Assembly (NCBI RefSeq): GCF_000963255.1
Contig: NZ_JYOV01000014.1
Coordinates: forward strand, 1 to 64,000
Reading direction: 5' to 3'
Source of the DNA: Streptococcus infantis
GTDB taxonomy: Bacteria; Bacillota; Bacilli; Lactobacillales; Streptococcaceae
Length of the DNA stretch: 64,000 nucleotides
Part shown: positions 8,698-14,668 of the stretch, in pieces
How the letters are laid out: each line of letters begins with the position of its first letter
Numbering within the stretch: position 1 is the stretch's first letter
The notes under the pieces: generated by a model
What the model saw: only the letters and a program-made list of their open reading frames with translations
Databases searched by the model: none
Told to the model about the DNA's origin: nothing
Position numbers and translations under genes: made by a program

Positions 8698-9495
8698 CTA
8701 ATCAACATAAGTCTCTTCATTTTTATTAAGATAAGCGTATGGTAAACCTATCAAGAATCCTCCACCAATCAAGTTAGCAATGAAGGTAACACTCCAATGA
8801 CGGAGGATATTTGGAATATCAAAGTTAGCAATTTGGTCAGAAACAATGCTGAATTTAATAATACTAAAAGACGAAAAATTGGCTGCAATATGCTCGTTAG
8901 ATAAGAAGACAAACATAGAAATAGCTGACAAGATAATCCAGAGTTTGGCATTGCTATCCTTAACCAAAATTGAAGACAGAATGGCAATATTTACGAACAT
9001 ATTTGCCAAAATCCCTTCCAACAAGACCAACTCACTAGGTCGTGCCAACTTCTTGGCTACAATCTTTGGAAGATAACTGTCGTGTGTCAGGTGTGAAAAA
9101 GCCGATGAATTAGCAAAACACCAACCTGCTAACAGAGCACCAACTAAGTTGAAAATGGCACAATAAAGTAAAATGATAAAGGCTTTTTTCCAATCAATCT
9201 TCTTCAAAAATGTTCCAGCTGTCAAGTACATCATATTTGAGGTAACCAATTCGGCATTTAAGAAAACGATATAGGCAAGTCCCCATGCAAATACAAAGGG
9301 AAATAGGAAATAACCAGCACTTGGAACGATGCTATTGAGTAGATCAGCACCTATGGCCCCAGCGGCTGTACTAAAGGTTAAGAAAGCACCTGCAAACATT
9401 GAGCGAATGGCATATTTAAACTTACTTTTGTCAAATAGACTTTCTTTCTTATGACAATAATAATCAATCTTTGAAATAAATTCTGACGAACTCAT
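8698..9495 (-). CDS. Formate/nitrite transporter family channel (copy 2)
   Basis: This 265-residue FNT channel has the same length and topology as its downstream neighbour. It keeps the NAELVTSNMM motif and the pore histidine in SNEHIAANF. Residues 20-90 are almost identical to copy 1, while the loop around residues 140-155 (LPKIVAKKLARP) differs, so substrate preference or gating could have diverged. It has its own -10 (9524-9529), its own SD and its own terminator, so the copies are separate units. Confidence 0.88.
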   Translation of the reverse strand: MSSSEFISKIDYYCHKKESLFDKSKFKYAIRSMFAGAFLTFSTAAGAIGADLLNSIVPSAGYFLFPFVFAWGLAYIVFLNAELVTSNMMYLTAGTFLKKIDWKKAFIILLYCAIFNLVGALLAGWCFANSSAFSHLTHDSYLPKIVAKKLARPSELVLLEGILANMFVNIAILSSILVKDSNAKLWIILSAISMFVFLSNEHIAANFSSFSIIKFSIVSDQIANFDIPNILRHWSVTFIANLIGGGFLIGLPYAYLNKNEETYVD

Positions 9496-9523
9496 ATAAA
9501 CTCCTTAAAAAATCATTGTTAAT

Positions 9524-9529
9524 ATTATA
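9524..9529 (-). promoter_or_regulatory. -10 box of channel gene copy 2
   Basis: The minus strand reads TGTTATAAT, in the same 17-base context as the -10 of copy 1, which shows that the duplication included the promoter. Confidence 0.6.
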
Positions 9530-9566
9530 ACATAAAATATTTTAAGTGGAAATAAATTTTTGTCCT

Positions 9567-10214
9567 TTACATTTGATTGTTTTTAGTGCTAGCAAAAGCT
9601 TCAATTTCTTCTGCAGTCAACCCTACCAGCTCTGAAACCCACAAGCCGACAATATCTGACAAAACAGAATCGCAGACATATTCATTCTCACCATGACCAT
9701 ATTTACAAGTAAATAGTGGAGTTCTTATCGCTGATTGATAAAAATTGAAGGCTAACTCTTGCAGTTTTTCTGGCTGAAATTCAAGTCCCAACTCTTGTGC
9801 AAGTAGAGTTCTCACTTTGTCCCACTTTTCGCCTTTTGACTGGTAATTTTGTCGTGCTTTGTTGATAAATCCCTGACAGAATTTTGCCAACAAATCCTTG
9901 TTTTGGTAGAGTAACCGACAAGAAAAGTCTGAGATAGAACCAGCATGAATTAAGAAAGTAAGCAAGTCATCAAGGCTTTCTGCTACCCGACCAACTTGGC
10001 CTTCACTCCCTATAAAGCCGATACTCTGATCTTCAAGAATTACATATTCTCCCCCGCTGCCGTCTTTAGCAAAGGCTATGGGCGAAAAAGAATAAACTTC
10101 ATTGTTCTGAGAAAATTCAACCTCTTTCAACTGGTCATAAAAGAGAATATCGCATTCTTGCATCAATAAAATTCTTAGTTGTTTATCTTCTCTTATTACT
10201 TGTAGTTGAAGCAT
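9567..10214 (-). CDS. SMI1/KNR4 (SUKH)-like protein
   Basis: A protein of about 215 residues. The segment IAFAKDGSGGEYVILEDQ followed by IGFIGSEGQVGRVAESLDDLLTFL resembles the core of SUKH domains (Gly-rich strand, acidic turn, then a helix starting at the hydrophobic FL). SUKH proteins often serve as immunity proteins to nuclease or deaminase toxins, but no toxin gene is adjacent, so that role is only a possibility. An in-frame ATG at 10259 would give 15 extra residues, but it lacks a ribosome site. The ATG at 10214 has AGGAGAG upstream, and the extra codons would lie across a palindrome at 10235-10256. Confidence 0.6.
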   Translation of the reverse strand: MLQLQVIREDKQLRILLMQECDILFYDQLKEVEFSQNNEVYSFSPIAFAKDGSGGEYVILEDQSIGFIGSEGQVGRVAESLDDLLTFLIHAGSISDFSCRLLYQNKDLLAKFCQGFINKARQNYQSKGEKWDKVRTLLAQELGLEFQPEKLQELAFNFYQSAIRTPLFTCKYGHGENEYVCDSVLSDIVGLWVSELVGLTAEEIEAFASTKNNQM

Positions 10215-10234
10215 ATTAGCTACTCTCCTGGCTT

Positions 10235-10256
10235 TGACAATTGTCACAAGTGACAA
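10235..10256. promoter_or_regulatory. Overlapping palindromes before the SUKH-like gene
   Basis: A perfect 12-bp palindrome TGACAATTGTCA (10235-10246) overlaps a TTGTCAC-AA-GTGACAA inverted repeat (10241-10256). Together they form a longer imperfect dyad reaching into the flanking TTGA/TCAA. A weak minus-strand -10 (TAAAAT, 10264-10269) places the repeat at the start of transcription, so it could be an operator. The binding protein is unknown. Confidence 0.45.
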
Positions 10257-10280
10257 CAATTCAATTTTAGCAATCGACTC

Positions 10281-10697
10281 TTAATAATAATAATAGATTT
10301 TAATATGGCACTTCTTGGCCACATTGGCAAGATTTTTCACTAACTCCTCGTTTCTTTTGCTTTTCCCAAAATGAAAAGTAAAAGATTTTCCATCTTTCCT
10401 TGTAAAATACAGATGATACCTGTCCCCATTCATTCTTCTCCCTCGAATGTAATCAATATCAATCTGTCTAATTTCAGCTAGAGGAACAATCCTTTTTCTA
10501 AAAAGAATAATCGTGTGAATGTATAATCTTCCCTTTGCAATATGAAAAGGATCCAACATACTCCCACCACTTTTTAAGGATGTCTTAACTCTTTGGAAAA
10601 AAAGATAGAAATAAAATAGTGCTAAAAAAATTAACAAAAATCTAATGACCTGATTTTTCCAAAGGACTTCAAAAACTGAAATACGATAACCATACAT
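10281..10697 (-). CDS. Small membrane protein of unknown function
   Basis: A 138-residue protein with two closely spaced hydrophobic stretches near the N-terminus (around IRFLLIFLALFYFYLFF) and a basic soluble C-terminal half (RLYIHTIILFRKRIVPLAEIRQIDI and a YHLYFTRKDGKSFTF strand pattern). The second half has the beta-strand rhythm of bacterial PH-like domains, but I cannot assign a family. A longer frame from 10754 begins right in the T-run of the queT terminator with no SD. The start at 10697 has AAGGGA upstream and an extended -10 (TGGTATAAT, 10722-10730 on the minus strand) just before it, so I chose that one. Confidence 0.6.
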   Translation of the reverse strand: MYGYRISVFEVLWKNQVIRFLLIFLALFYFYLFFQRVKTSLKSGGSMLDPFHIAKGRLYIHTIILFRKRIVPLAEIRQIDIDYIRGRRMNGDRYHLYFTRKDGKSFTFHFGKSKRNEELVKNLANVAKKCHIKIYYYY

Positions 10698-10721
10698 ATT
10701 AAAATAATCCCTTTTTTCTTT

Positions 10722-10730
10722 ATTATACCA
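10722..10730 (-). promoter_or_regulatory. Extended -10 promoter of the small membrane protein gene
   Basis: The minus strand reads TGGTATAAT, a perfect extended -10, 25 bp before the chosen ATG at 10697 and just after the queT terminator. No clear -35 is present. Confidence 0.6.
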
Positions 10731-10757
10731 CTTTTGTTGAGCTTCTAGGTTCATGGA

Positions 10758-10790
10758 TAAAGAAAAAGACTGAACAATGTTCAGCCATTT
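10758..10790 (-). terminator. Terminator after queT
   Basis: The minus strand has a CTGAACA/TGTTCAG hairpin followed by TCTTTTTCTTT. It lies 25-55 bp after the queT stop at 10815. Confidence 0.75.
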
Positions 10791-10814
10791 TCAATAATAT
10801 TTCATGTGATATCT

Positions 10815-11324
10815 TTATCTGGTCAAATCAAGACGTTTACCGATTTTACCGATAAGAATAGCACCAACAATGAGTGAAGCGAATTCCCCGATAGCAGTTG
10901 TAAACCAAGTTAAGAAGAAAGGTGCTTCTGCTACGATGTTCAATTCAGCAGCAATGGTGATCATTGAAATCGAAAAAAGAATTGAAAAGAAGAAATGATC
11001 TTTTCGAATCAATCCATTAAAAAGATAGTCTTTTTTATATTTGCTAAACAACCATACACCTAAACTTAGGAAGACAAGAGTTGATCCTCCACCAACTGCG
11101 ACATCGATGATTCCAAAACTGAAGAAATTTGCTATCATACAGCCAAGAGTAACACCGATAATGTACTTAGGATTGTAAAAGGCAAGAAAATTCATCATTT
11201 CAGAAATACGGAACTGATAAGCACCGTAACTGATAGCATTAAGGGGTGGTGTGATTGTCAAAACCACATAAATTGCTGCGACAATGGCAATATCTGCCAA
11301 ATCACGGACAGTAAGTTTTTTCAT
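10815..11324 (-). CDS. queT: ECF-type queuosine precursor transporter S component QueT
   Basis: The 169-residue membrane protein has five to six helices and is a substrate-binding (S) component of energy-coupling-factor importers. The N-terminal LADIAIVAAIYVVLTI segment carries the small-residue helix that docks to EcfT. The YQFRISEMMNFLAFYNPKYIIGVTLGC stretch is typical of QueT. It should import preQ1 or queuine for tRNA queuosine synthesis. This is strongly supported by the preQ1-II riboswitch in its leader. The shared ECF ATPases are elsewhere. Confidence 0.92.
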   Translation of the reverse strand: MKKLTVRDLADIAIVAAIYVVLTITPPLNAISYGAYQFRISEMMNFLAFYNPKYIIGVTLGCMIANFFSFGIIDVAVGGGSTLVFLSLGVWLFSKYKKDYLFNGLIRKDHFFFSILFSISMITIAAELNIVAEAPFFLTWFTTAIGEFASLIVGAILIGKIGKRLDLTR

Positions 11325-11330
11325 CTATTA

Positions 11331-11407
11331 TTCTCCTTTAGCGATTAACCCGCGTATAATATGCTTGGTGAAAGAAGCTAAGCACCAAGGGTTGAACAAG
11401 TCAACCT
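11331..11407 (-). ncRNA. preQ1-II riboswitch leader of queT
   Basis: Read on the minus strand, the region begins with a 6-bp hairpin (GGTTGA/TCAACC, 11390-11407, optional P1). It continues with CTTGGTGCTTAGCTTCTTTC, ACCAAGCATATTA, CGCGGGTTAATCGC and ends in AAAGGAGAA, the ribosome site of queT. This is nearly the preQ1-II (COG4708) consensus known from streptococci: the CTTGGTG/CACCAAG P2 stem and a 3' pseudoknot that captures the SD when preQ1 is bound. It therefore predicts translational repression of queT by preQ1. Confidence 0.95.
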
Positions 11408-11411
11408 TTCA

Positions 11412-11444
11412 AGTATAGCACATTTATGTCCTTTATGCTATACT
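11412..11444. promoter_or_regulatory. Divergent symmetric promoters of queT and gtrA
   Basis: Two perfect copies of TGCTATACT face each other: 11436-11444 on the plus strand (gtrA) and 11412-11420 on the minus strand (queT). They form a 9-bp inverted repeat with a 15-bp centre. Each is an extended -10. Predicted transcription starts are about 11405 for queT, exactly at the 5' end of the riboswitch, and about 11451 for gtrA, at its start codon. The -35 region of each promoter would overlap the other's -10, so the two may exclude one another. Confidence 0.75.
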
Positions 11445-11450
11445 ATTTTT

Positions 11451-11885
11451 ATGAAAACATGCATAAAAAATTTTTTCGATAATGAAATCCTCTCCTACTT
11501 ATTTTTTGGAGTTGCAACGACACTTGTTTCTATCATTGTTCGTATCACTATTTTTTACTTTTTCCAACAAGAATTATGGGCGACTGCGCTGGGAAATATA
11601 GCTGGAATTCTGTTTGCTTTTTTCACCAATGATACCATTGTTTTTAAACAAAAACGAAAACATTGGTTCAAGCGCCTGATAAAGTTTACGACTGCAAGAT
11701 TCATAACCTTCCTATTAGACCTACTTCTGACCTTTATTTTTGTGACTAGTTTCCCCCATATTATAGGTCAATTCGTAGGTGATAATTTCAATACTATCAA
11801 TTCAATTGAGACTATTTTTGCACAGGTCACCATCATAGTCCTCAATTACATCTTCAGTAAAGTTTTTGTTTTTAAAAAACAATAA
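11451..11885 (+). CDS. GtrA-family membrane protein, apparently leaderless
   Basis: The 144-residue protein has four hydrophobic helices and the GtrA/DPMS features: a YLFFGVATTLVS start, AGILFAFFTNDTIVFK in the first half, and NYIFSKVFVFKK at the C-terminus. GtrA-like proteins are thought to move polyprenyl-linked sugars across the membrane or to assist glycosyltransferases; the partner is not visible here. There is no SD: the ATG starts 6 bp after the TATACT of its promoter, so the mRNA should begin at or next to the A of the start codon. Confidence 0.85.
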   Translation: MKTCIKNFFDNEILSYLFFGVATTLVSIIVRITIFYFFQQELWATALGNIAGILFAFFTNDTIVFKQKRKHWFKRLIKFTTARFITFLLDLLLTFIFVTSFPHIIGQFVGDNFNTINSIETIFAQVTIIVLNYIFSKVFVFKKQ

Positions 11886-11894
11886 GCATACTTC

Positions 11895-11923
11895 TTGCAT
11901 TCTAATAACTATTATACTATAAT
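11895..11923 (+). promoter_or_regulatory. Promoter of mscL
   Basis: A perfect TATAAT (11918-11923) lies 17 bp after a weak TTGCAT -35 (11895-11900). AAAGGA at 11942-11947 and the ATG at 11956 follow. Confidence 0.6.
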
Positions 11924-11955
11924 TAAGACTGTTAAATTACGAAAGGAAAAAGAAA

Positions 11956-12336
11956 ATGTTAAAAGATCTTAAAGAATTTTTGCTCCGCGGTAACGTTGTA
12001 GACCTTGCTGTCGGTGTGATCATTGCATCTGCTTTTGGTGCTATCGTAACTTCATTTGTTAATGATATCATCACTCCACTTCTATTGAACCCTGCTTTGA
12101 AAGCAGCGAAAATCGAACGTATTGCTGAACTTTCATGGAATGGGGTTGCTTACGGTAACTTCTTGAGTGCTGTTATCAACTTCCTTGTAGTTGGTACTGT
12201 TCTATTCTTTGTGATTAAAGCAATGGAAAAAGCTCAAAACCTTCGCAAAAAAGAAGAGGTTGCTGAAGAAGCACCTGCTGGTCCAACTGAGTTGGAAGTT
12301 CTTCAAGAAATCAAAGCTCTTCTTGAGAAAAAATAA
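11956..12336 (+). CDS. mscL: Large-conductance mechanosensitive channel MscL
   Basis: The 126-residue protein opens under membrane tension to release solutes during hypo-osmotic shock. The N-terminal helix LKEFLLRGNVVDLAVGVIIASAFG is the pore-lining TM1 with its Gly/Ala packing, NDIITPLL follows, and TM2 is around residues 68-90. The C-terminal charged helix EVLQEIKALLEKK forms the cytoplasmic bundle. Length and order are typical of the family. It has its own promoter and terminator. Confidence 0.96.
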   Translation: MLKDLKEFLLRGNVVDLAVGVIIASAFGAIVTSFVNDIITPLLLNPALKAAKIERIAELSWNGVAYGNFLSAVINFLVVGTVLFFVIKAMEKAQNLRKKEEVAEEAPAGPTELEVLQEIKALLEKK

Positions 12337-12344
12337 TCATCTAG

Positions 12345-12375
12345 AGGATTCGGTTCAATACTGAATCCTTTTTTA
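12345..12375 (+). terminator. Terminator of mscL
   Basis: A stem AGGATTC/GAATCCT (12345-12351/12363-12369) is extended by two inner pairs and followed by a T-run, 8 bp after the stop. Confidence 0.85.
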
Positions 12376-12404
12376 CTTCCCCTTTTGCTGAGTTTAGAAA
12401 AAAC

Positions 12405-12433
12405 TTGAGTTCAGCTCTCTTTTTTGATATAAT
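12405..12433 (+). promoter_or_regulatory. Promoter of the tRNA-Arg gene
   Basis: TTGAGT (12405-12410), a 17-bp spacer and a perfect TATAAT (12428-12433) end 11 bp before the first base of the tRNA. Confidence 0.8.
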
Positions 12434-12444
12434 AATTAAAGTTT

Positions 12445-12516
12445 CCACCCTTAGTGTAATGGATATCACGTAAGATTCCGGTTCTTGAGATGGGGGTTCG
12501 ATTCCCTCAGGGTGGA
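12445..12516 (+). tRNA. tRNA-Arg (anticodon CCG)
   Basis: The 72 bases fold as a tRNA. The acceptor stem is CCACCCT/AGGGTGG, a short D-arm GTG/CAC carries the GG pair, and the anticodon stem is TAAGA/TCTTG. The loop TTCCGGT has CCG at positions 34-36. The T-arm is GGGGG-TTCGATT-CCCTC with one G-U pair. The discriminator base is A and CCA is not encoded. It should read the CGG arginine codon. Confidence 0.93.
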
Positions 12517-12527
12517 TAGATGTAAAC

Positions 12528-12556
12528 AAAAAAGCAACGGCGCCGTTGCTTTTTTT
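12528..12556. terminator. Bidirectional terminator between tRNA-Arg and the MFS gene
   Basis: A perfect 16-bp palindrome GCAACGGCGCCGTTGC (12534-12549) is flanked by A6 and T7, giving U-runs on both strands. It serves the tRNA and the convergent MFS gene. Confidence 0.9.
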
Positions 12557-12561
12557 CTGTG

Positions 12562-13728
12562 TTACCCTTGTCTTTGAATATAGAACATTGATACTAAAGA
12601 AAGAAAAATAACTCCAAGACCGATAATTAAAAAGGAAGCTAAATGAACACTTGGTAGAAAGGTCATTAACCCCTTCGCAATCGGCATAAAGAGAATGGCC
12701 AGTGTAAAAATGGTACTCAATACCCTCCCCAGATAGTCTCCGTCAACCTTGGTCTGTACTTGTGTAAAGAAGTGAATATTAAAAATTGTCATAAAGAGTT
12801 CACAAACTAGATTTCCTGAAAAAGTGAGAAAATTAGGTAGTGGCAATCCCATCATGAAAACTCCTACTCCTGTGAGGATTATTAAGAACAAAAGTGTATT
12901 CATACTGGATTTAAATTTATTTGCAATCAATGCTCCGATGATTGAGCCAATTGCACCCATGGTTAAGATAGTTGCATAGGCTCCTTCTACACCATAGAGT
13001 TTATTTGAAAAAGGGAGCAAAAACTCAAAAGCTGCAAAAAAGAAATTCACACTGGAAGCCACTAACAAGAGAAAGAAAATTTCTTTTTGATGCCAGATAT
13101 AGTGCAAGCCATCTTTGATGTCCGCAAAAATATCTTTCCCTGTAAAACTCTTCTGCTCTTGAACCTTTGGTTCTTCTTTGGGAAGTAAAGCCACTAGGGC
13201 AAAAGCGATGAAAAAGGTCAAAGCATCTAGTAAGAGCGTCAGATGAAGACTTGCAAATTGTAAAACAAGGAAAGAAAGCACCGGAGAACTGACTCCTACA
13301 ACCTGTAAAACTAACTCCAAGCGAGAGTTATAGGTCACTATCTCGTCCTTTGCTACCACCTCTGTGATAATAGCTTTATTGGCAGGCCGAGAAAAAGCAA
13401 AGGCAATGGCCTGGACAATATTAGCAAAGATCAAAGCTCCAATCATCCAGTTATCATTTCTGATAAAAGAAATGACCAGACAGAGAATCCCACAAACCAA
13501 GTCTGTTGTCATCAAAATCTTGCGACGCGAAAAACGGTCTGAAATCACACCTCCAAAGGGATTAGCTAGTATAGCTGTCACCAACTCAGAAATTTGATAA
13601 ATCCCTAATACCGTCTTTCCTATATTGCCCATTGAGGCCAGCCAAACACTATTCCCATAATCATAGAGCATATTTCCTAGTTTGTTAATAGCTCCACGAC
13701 TAATCAACTGTACTGCATATCGATTCAT
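12562..13728 (-). CDS. MFS transporter (DHA3-like drug exporter)
   Basis: The protein of about 388 residues has roughly twelve membrane helices. The cytoplasmic loop GGVISDRFSRRKIL (MFS motif A) lies near residue 55. The substrate is unknown; the macrolide-efflux/DHA3 group is the closest resemblance. An in-frame ATG five codons upstream was rejected because it overlaps the ribosome site: GAGAGGAG lies 5 bp before the ATG at 13728. Its promoter region holds a striking dyad (13731-13779), and an Rgg regulator gene lies immediately upstream, which suggests local control. Confidence 0.85.
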   Translation of the reverse strand: MNRYAVQLISRGAINKLGNMLYDYGNSVWLASMGNIGKTVLGIYQISELVTAILANPFGGVISDRFSRRKILMTTDLVCGILCLVISFIRNDNWMIGALIFANIVQAIAFAFSRPANKAIITEVVAKDEIVTYNSRLELVLQVVGVSSPVLSFLVLQFASLHLTLLLDALTFFIAFALVALLPKEEPKVQEQKSFTGKDIFADIKDGLHYIWHQKEIFFLLLVASSVNFFFAAFEFLLPFSNKLYGVEGAYATILTMGAIGSIIGALIANKFKSSMNTLLFLIILTGVGVFMMGLPLPNFLTFSGNLVCELFMTIFNIHFFTQVQTKVDGDYLGRVLSTIFTLAILFMPIAKGLMTFLPSVHLASFLIIGLGVIFLSLVSMFYIQRQG

Positions 13729-13730
13729 AA

Positions 13731-13779
13731 AAACTCCTCTCAAATTTTGAAACTATTGTATCAAAACTTGAAGGAGTTT
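13731..13779. promoter_or_regulatory. 49-bp dyad centred on the MFS promoter -10
   Basis: The 20 bases at 13731-13750 are the reverse complement of 13761-13779 except for one bulged base and one substitution. The 10-bp centre (13751-13760) contains the minus-strand -10 TACAAT (13755-13760). The downstream arm carries the GAGAGGAG ribosome site. Because transcription should start inside the downstream arm, the repeat would act as DNA, most simply as the operator of a dimeric regulator; the neighbouring Rgg protein is a candidate. Confidence 0.7.
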
Positions 13780-13783
13780 CTCA

Positions 13784-13801
13784 TTTTTCCCTTATTTGGG
13801 A
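13784..13801 (-). terminator. Weak hairpin after the rgg gene
   Basis: The minus strand has TTTCCC/GGGAAA with a 6-nt loop, just after the stop at 13804, followed by only a few A/T bases. Termination would be partial at best. Confidence 0.35.
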
Positions 13802-13803
13802 AA

Positions 13804-14667
13804 TTAATCTTTTACAAATTTATCGTAATGTTCCTGATAGTAAGCTACTTGCTCCGGAAGACCTAGCACTTCAAAAATATGCATGGCTTCCTGCATTTGT
13901 TTACAACCTTCTTCTTTTTGCCCCTTCTGATAAAGAGCAAATCCTTTAAGAAAGTGGAAAACATTACGCTCATAGAGTTTGATGCTCTTACCTATGATCT
14001 TCTCTATATAAGCTTCAAAGTAGCTGGCATTTTCAAAAGCAAGATGTTCTAAACAATGCTGGTAACAGTTAAGAGCTAAAATCAAGACCAGTTTTCGATG
14101 GCGACCAATTTCTTTATAGAAATCTTCACGCTCCATCACTTCTCTACCAAGGCGAGCAACATAGTCCACATCATAAAAGCTATAGAGATTGCCAAAGAGA
14201 ATCAACTCATACATGGTCCATTCATCTGTTTGGAAAAGATAATCTGCCACCTTATCCAGATCACCTTGCTTCATAGTGAAGCTAGCATCTCTTTGACAAA
14301 TCAGACCTTGTAACAAAATCCAGTTCAGCTCAAAATAGAGGGGATTTGTTGAACTCTTAGCTTTTTCAAGTTGTTCTTCTTGAAGCTTTTGAAAACCTGC
14401 AATATCATTTGAGTAGTAAAGCGGAATAATCTGAGCCATCAAGCTCACATGCTCATGATGTTGAAAATTTCTAGTCTTATCCATAAAATTCTCAATCGTC
14501 ACATGAATATTATCTAATATTTCAAAGAAACGAGATGCAGCTAGATCCGACTCCCCCAATTCAAAGCGGGATAATTGAGAGGTCGAACAGGCCTCTCCTG
14601 CAGCTTCTTTTAGAGAGTAATTTTTACTGATTCGAAATTCACGAAAGACTTTTCCAAGATTTTCCAT
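13804..14667 (-). CDS. Rgg/MutR-family transcriptional regulator
   Basis: The protein of 287 residues has an N-terminal helix-turn-helix (KVFREFRISKNYSLKEAA then STSQLSRFELGES, residues 5-45). A helical-repeat C-terminal domain follows, of the type that binds short hydrophobic peptides in Rgg regulators. The frame is open for 60 more codons upstream, but that stretch is the C-terminal coding region of the ABC-F gene in another frame. The ATG at 14667 begins 1 bp after that gene's stop, so translation is probably coupled. No small peptide gene was recognised next to it. The dyad in front of the downstream MFS gene is a plausible target. Confidence 0.85.
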   Translation of the reverse strand: MENLGKVFREFRISKNYSLKEAAGEACSTSQLSRFELGESDLAASRFFEILDNIHVTIENFMDKTRNFQHHEHVSLMAQIIPLYYSNDIAGFQKLQEEQLEKAKSSTNPLYFELNWILLQGLICQRDASFTMKQGDLDKVADYLFQTDEWTMYELILFGNLYSFYDVDYVARLGREVMEREDFYKEIGRHRKLVLILALNCYQHCLEHLAFENASYFEAYIEKIIGKSIKLYERNVFHFLKGFALYQKGQKEEGCKQMQEAMHIFEVLGLPEQVAYYQEHYDKFVKD

Positions 14668-14668
14668 C

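Noticed and set aside
10698-10754. The upstream ATG at 10754 for the small membrane protein
   Set aside because: It lies at the T-run of the queT terminator without SD, upstream of the gene's own -10.
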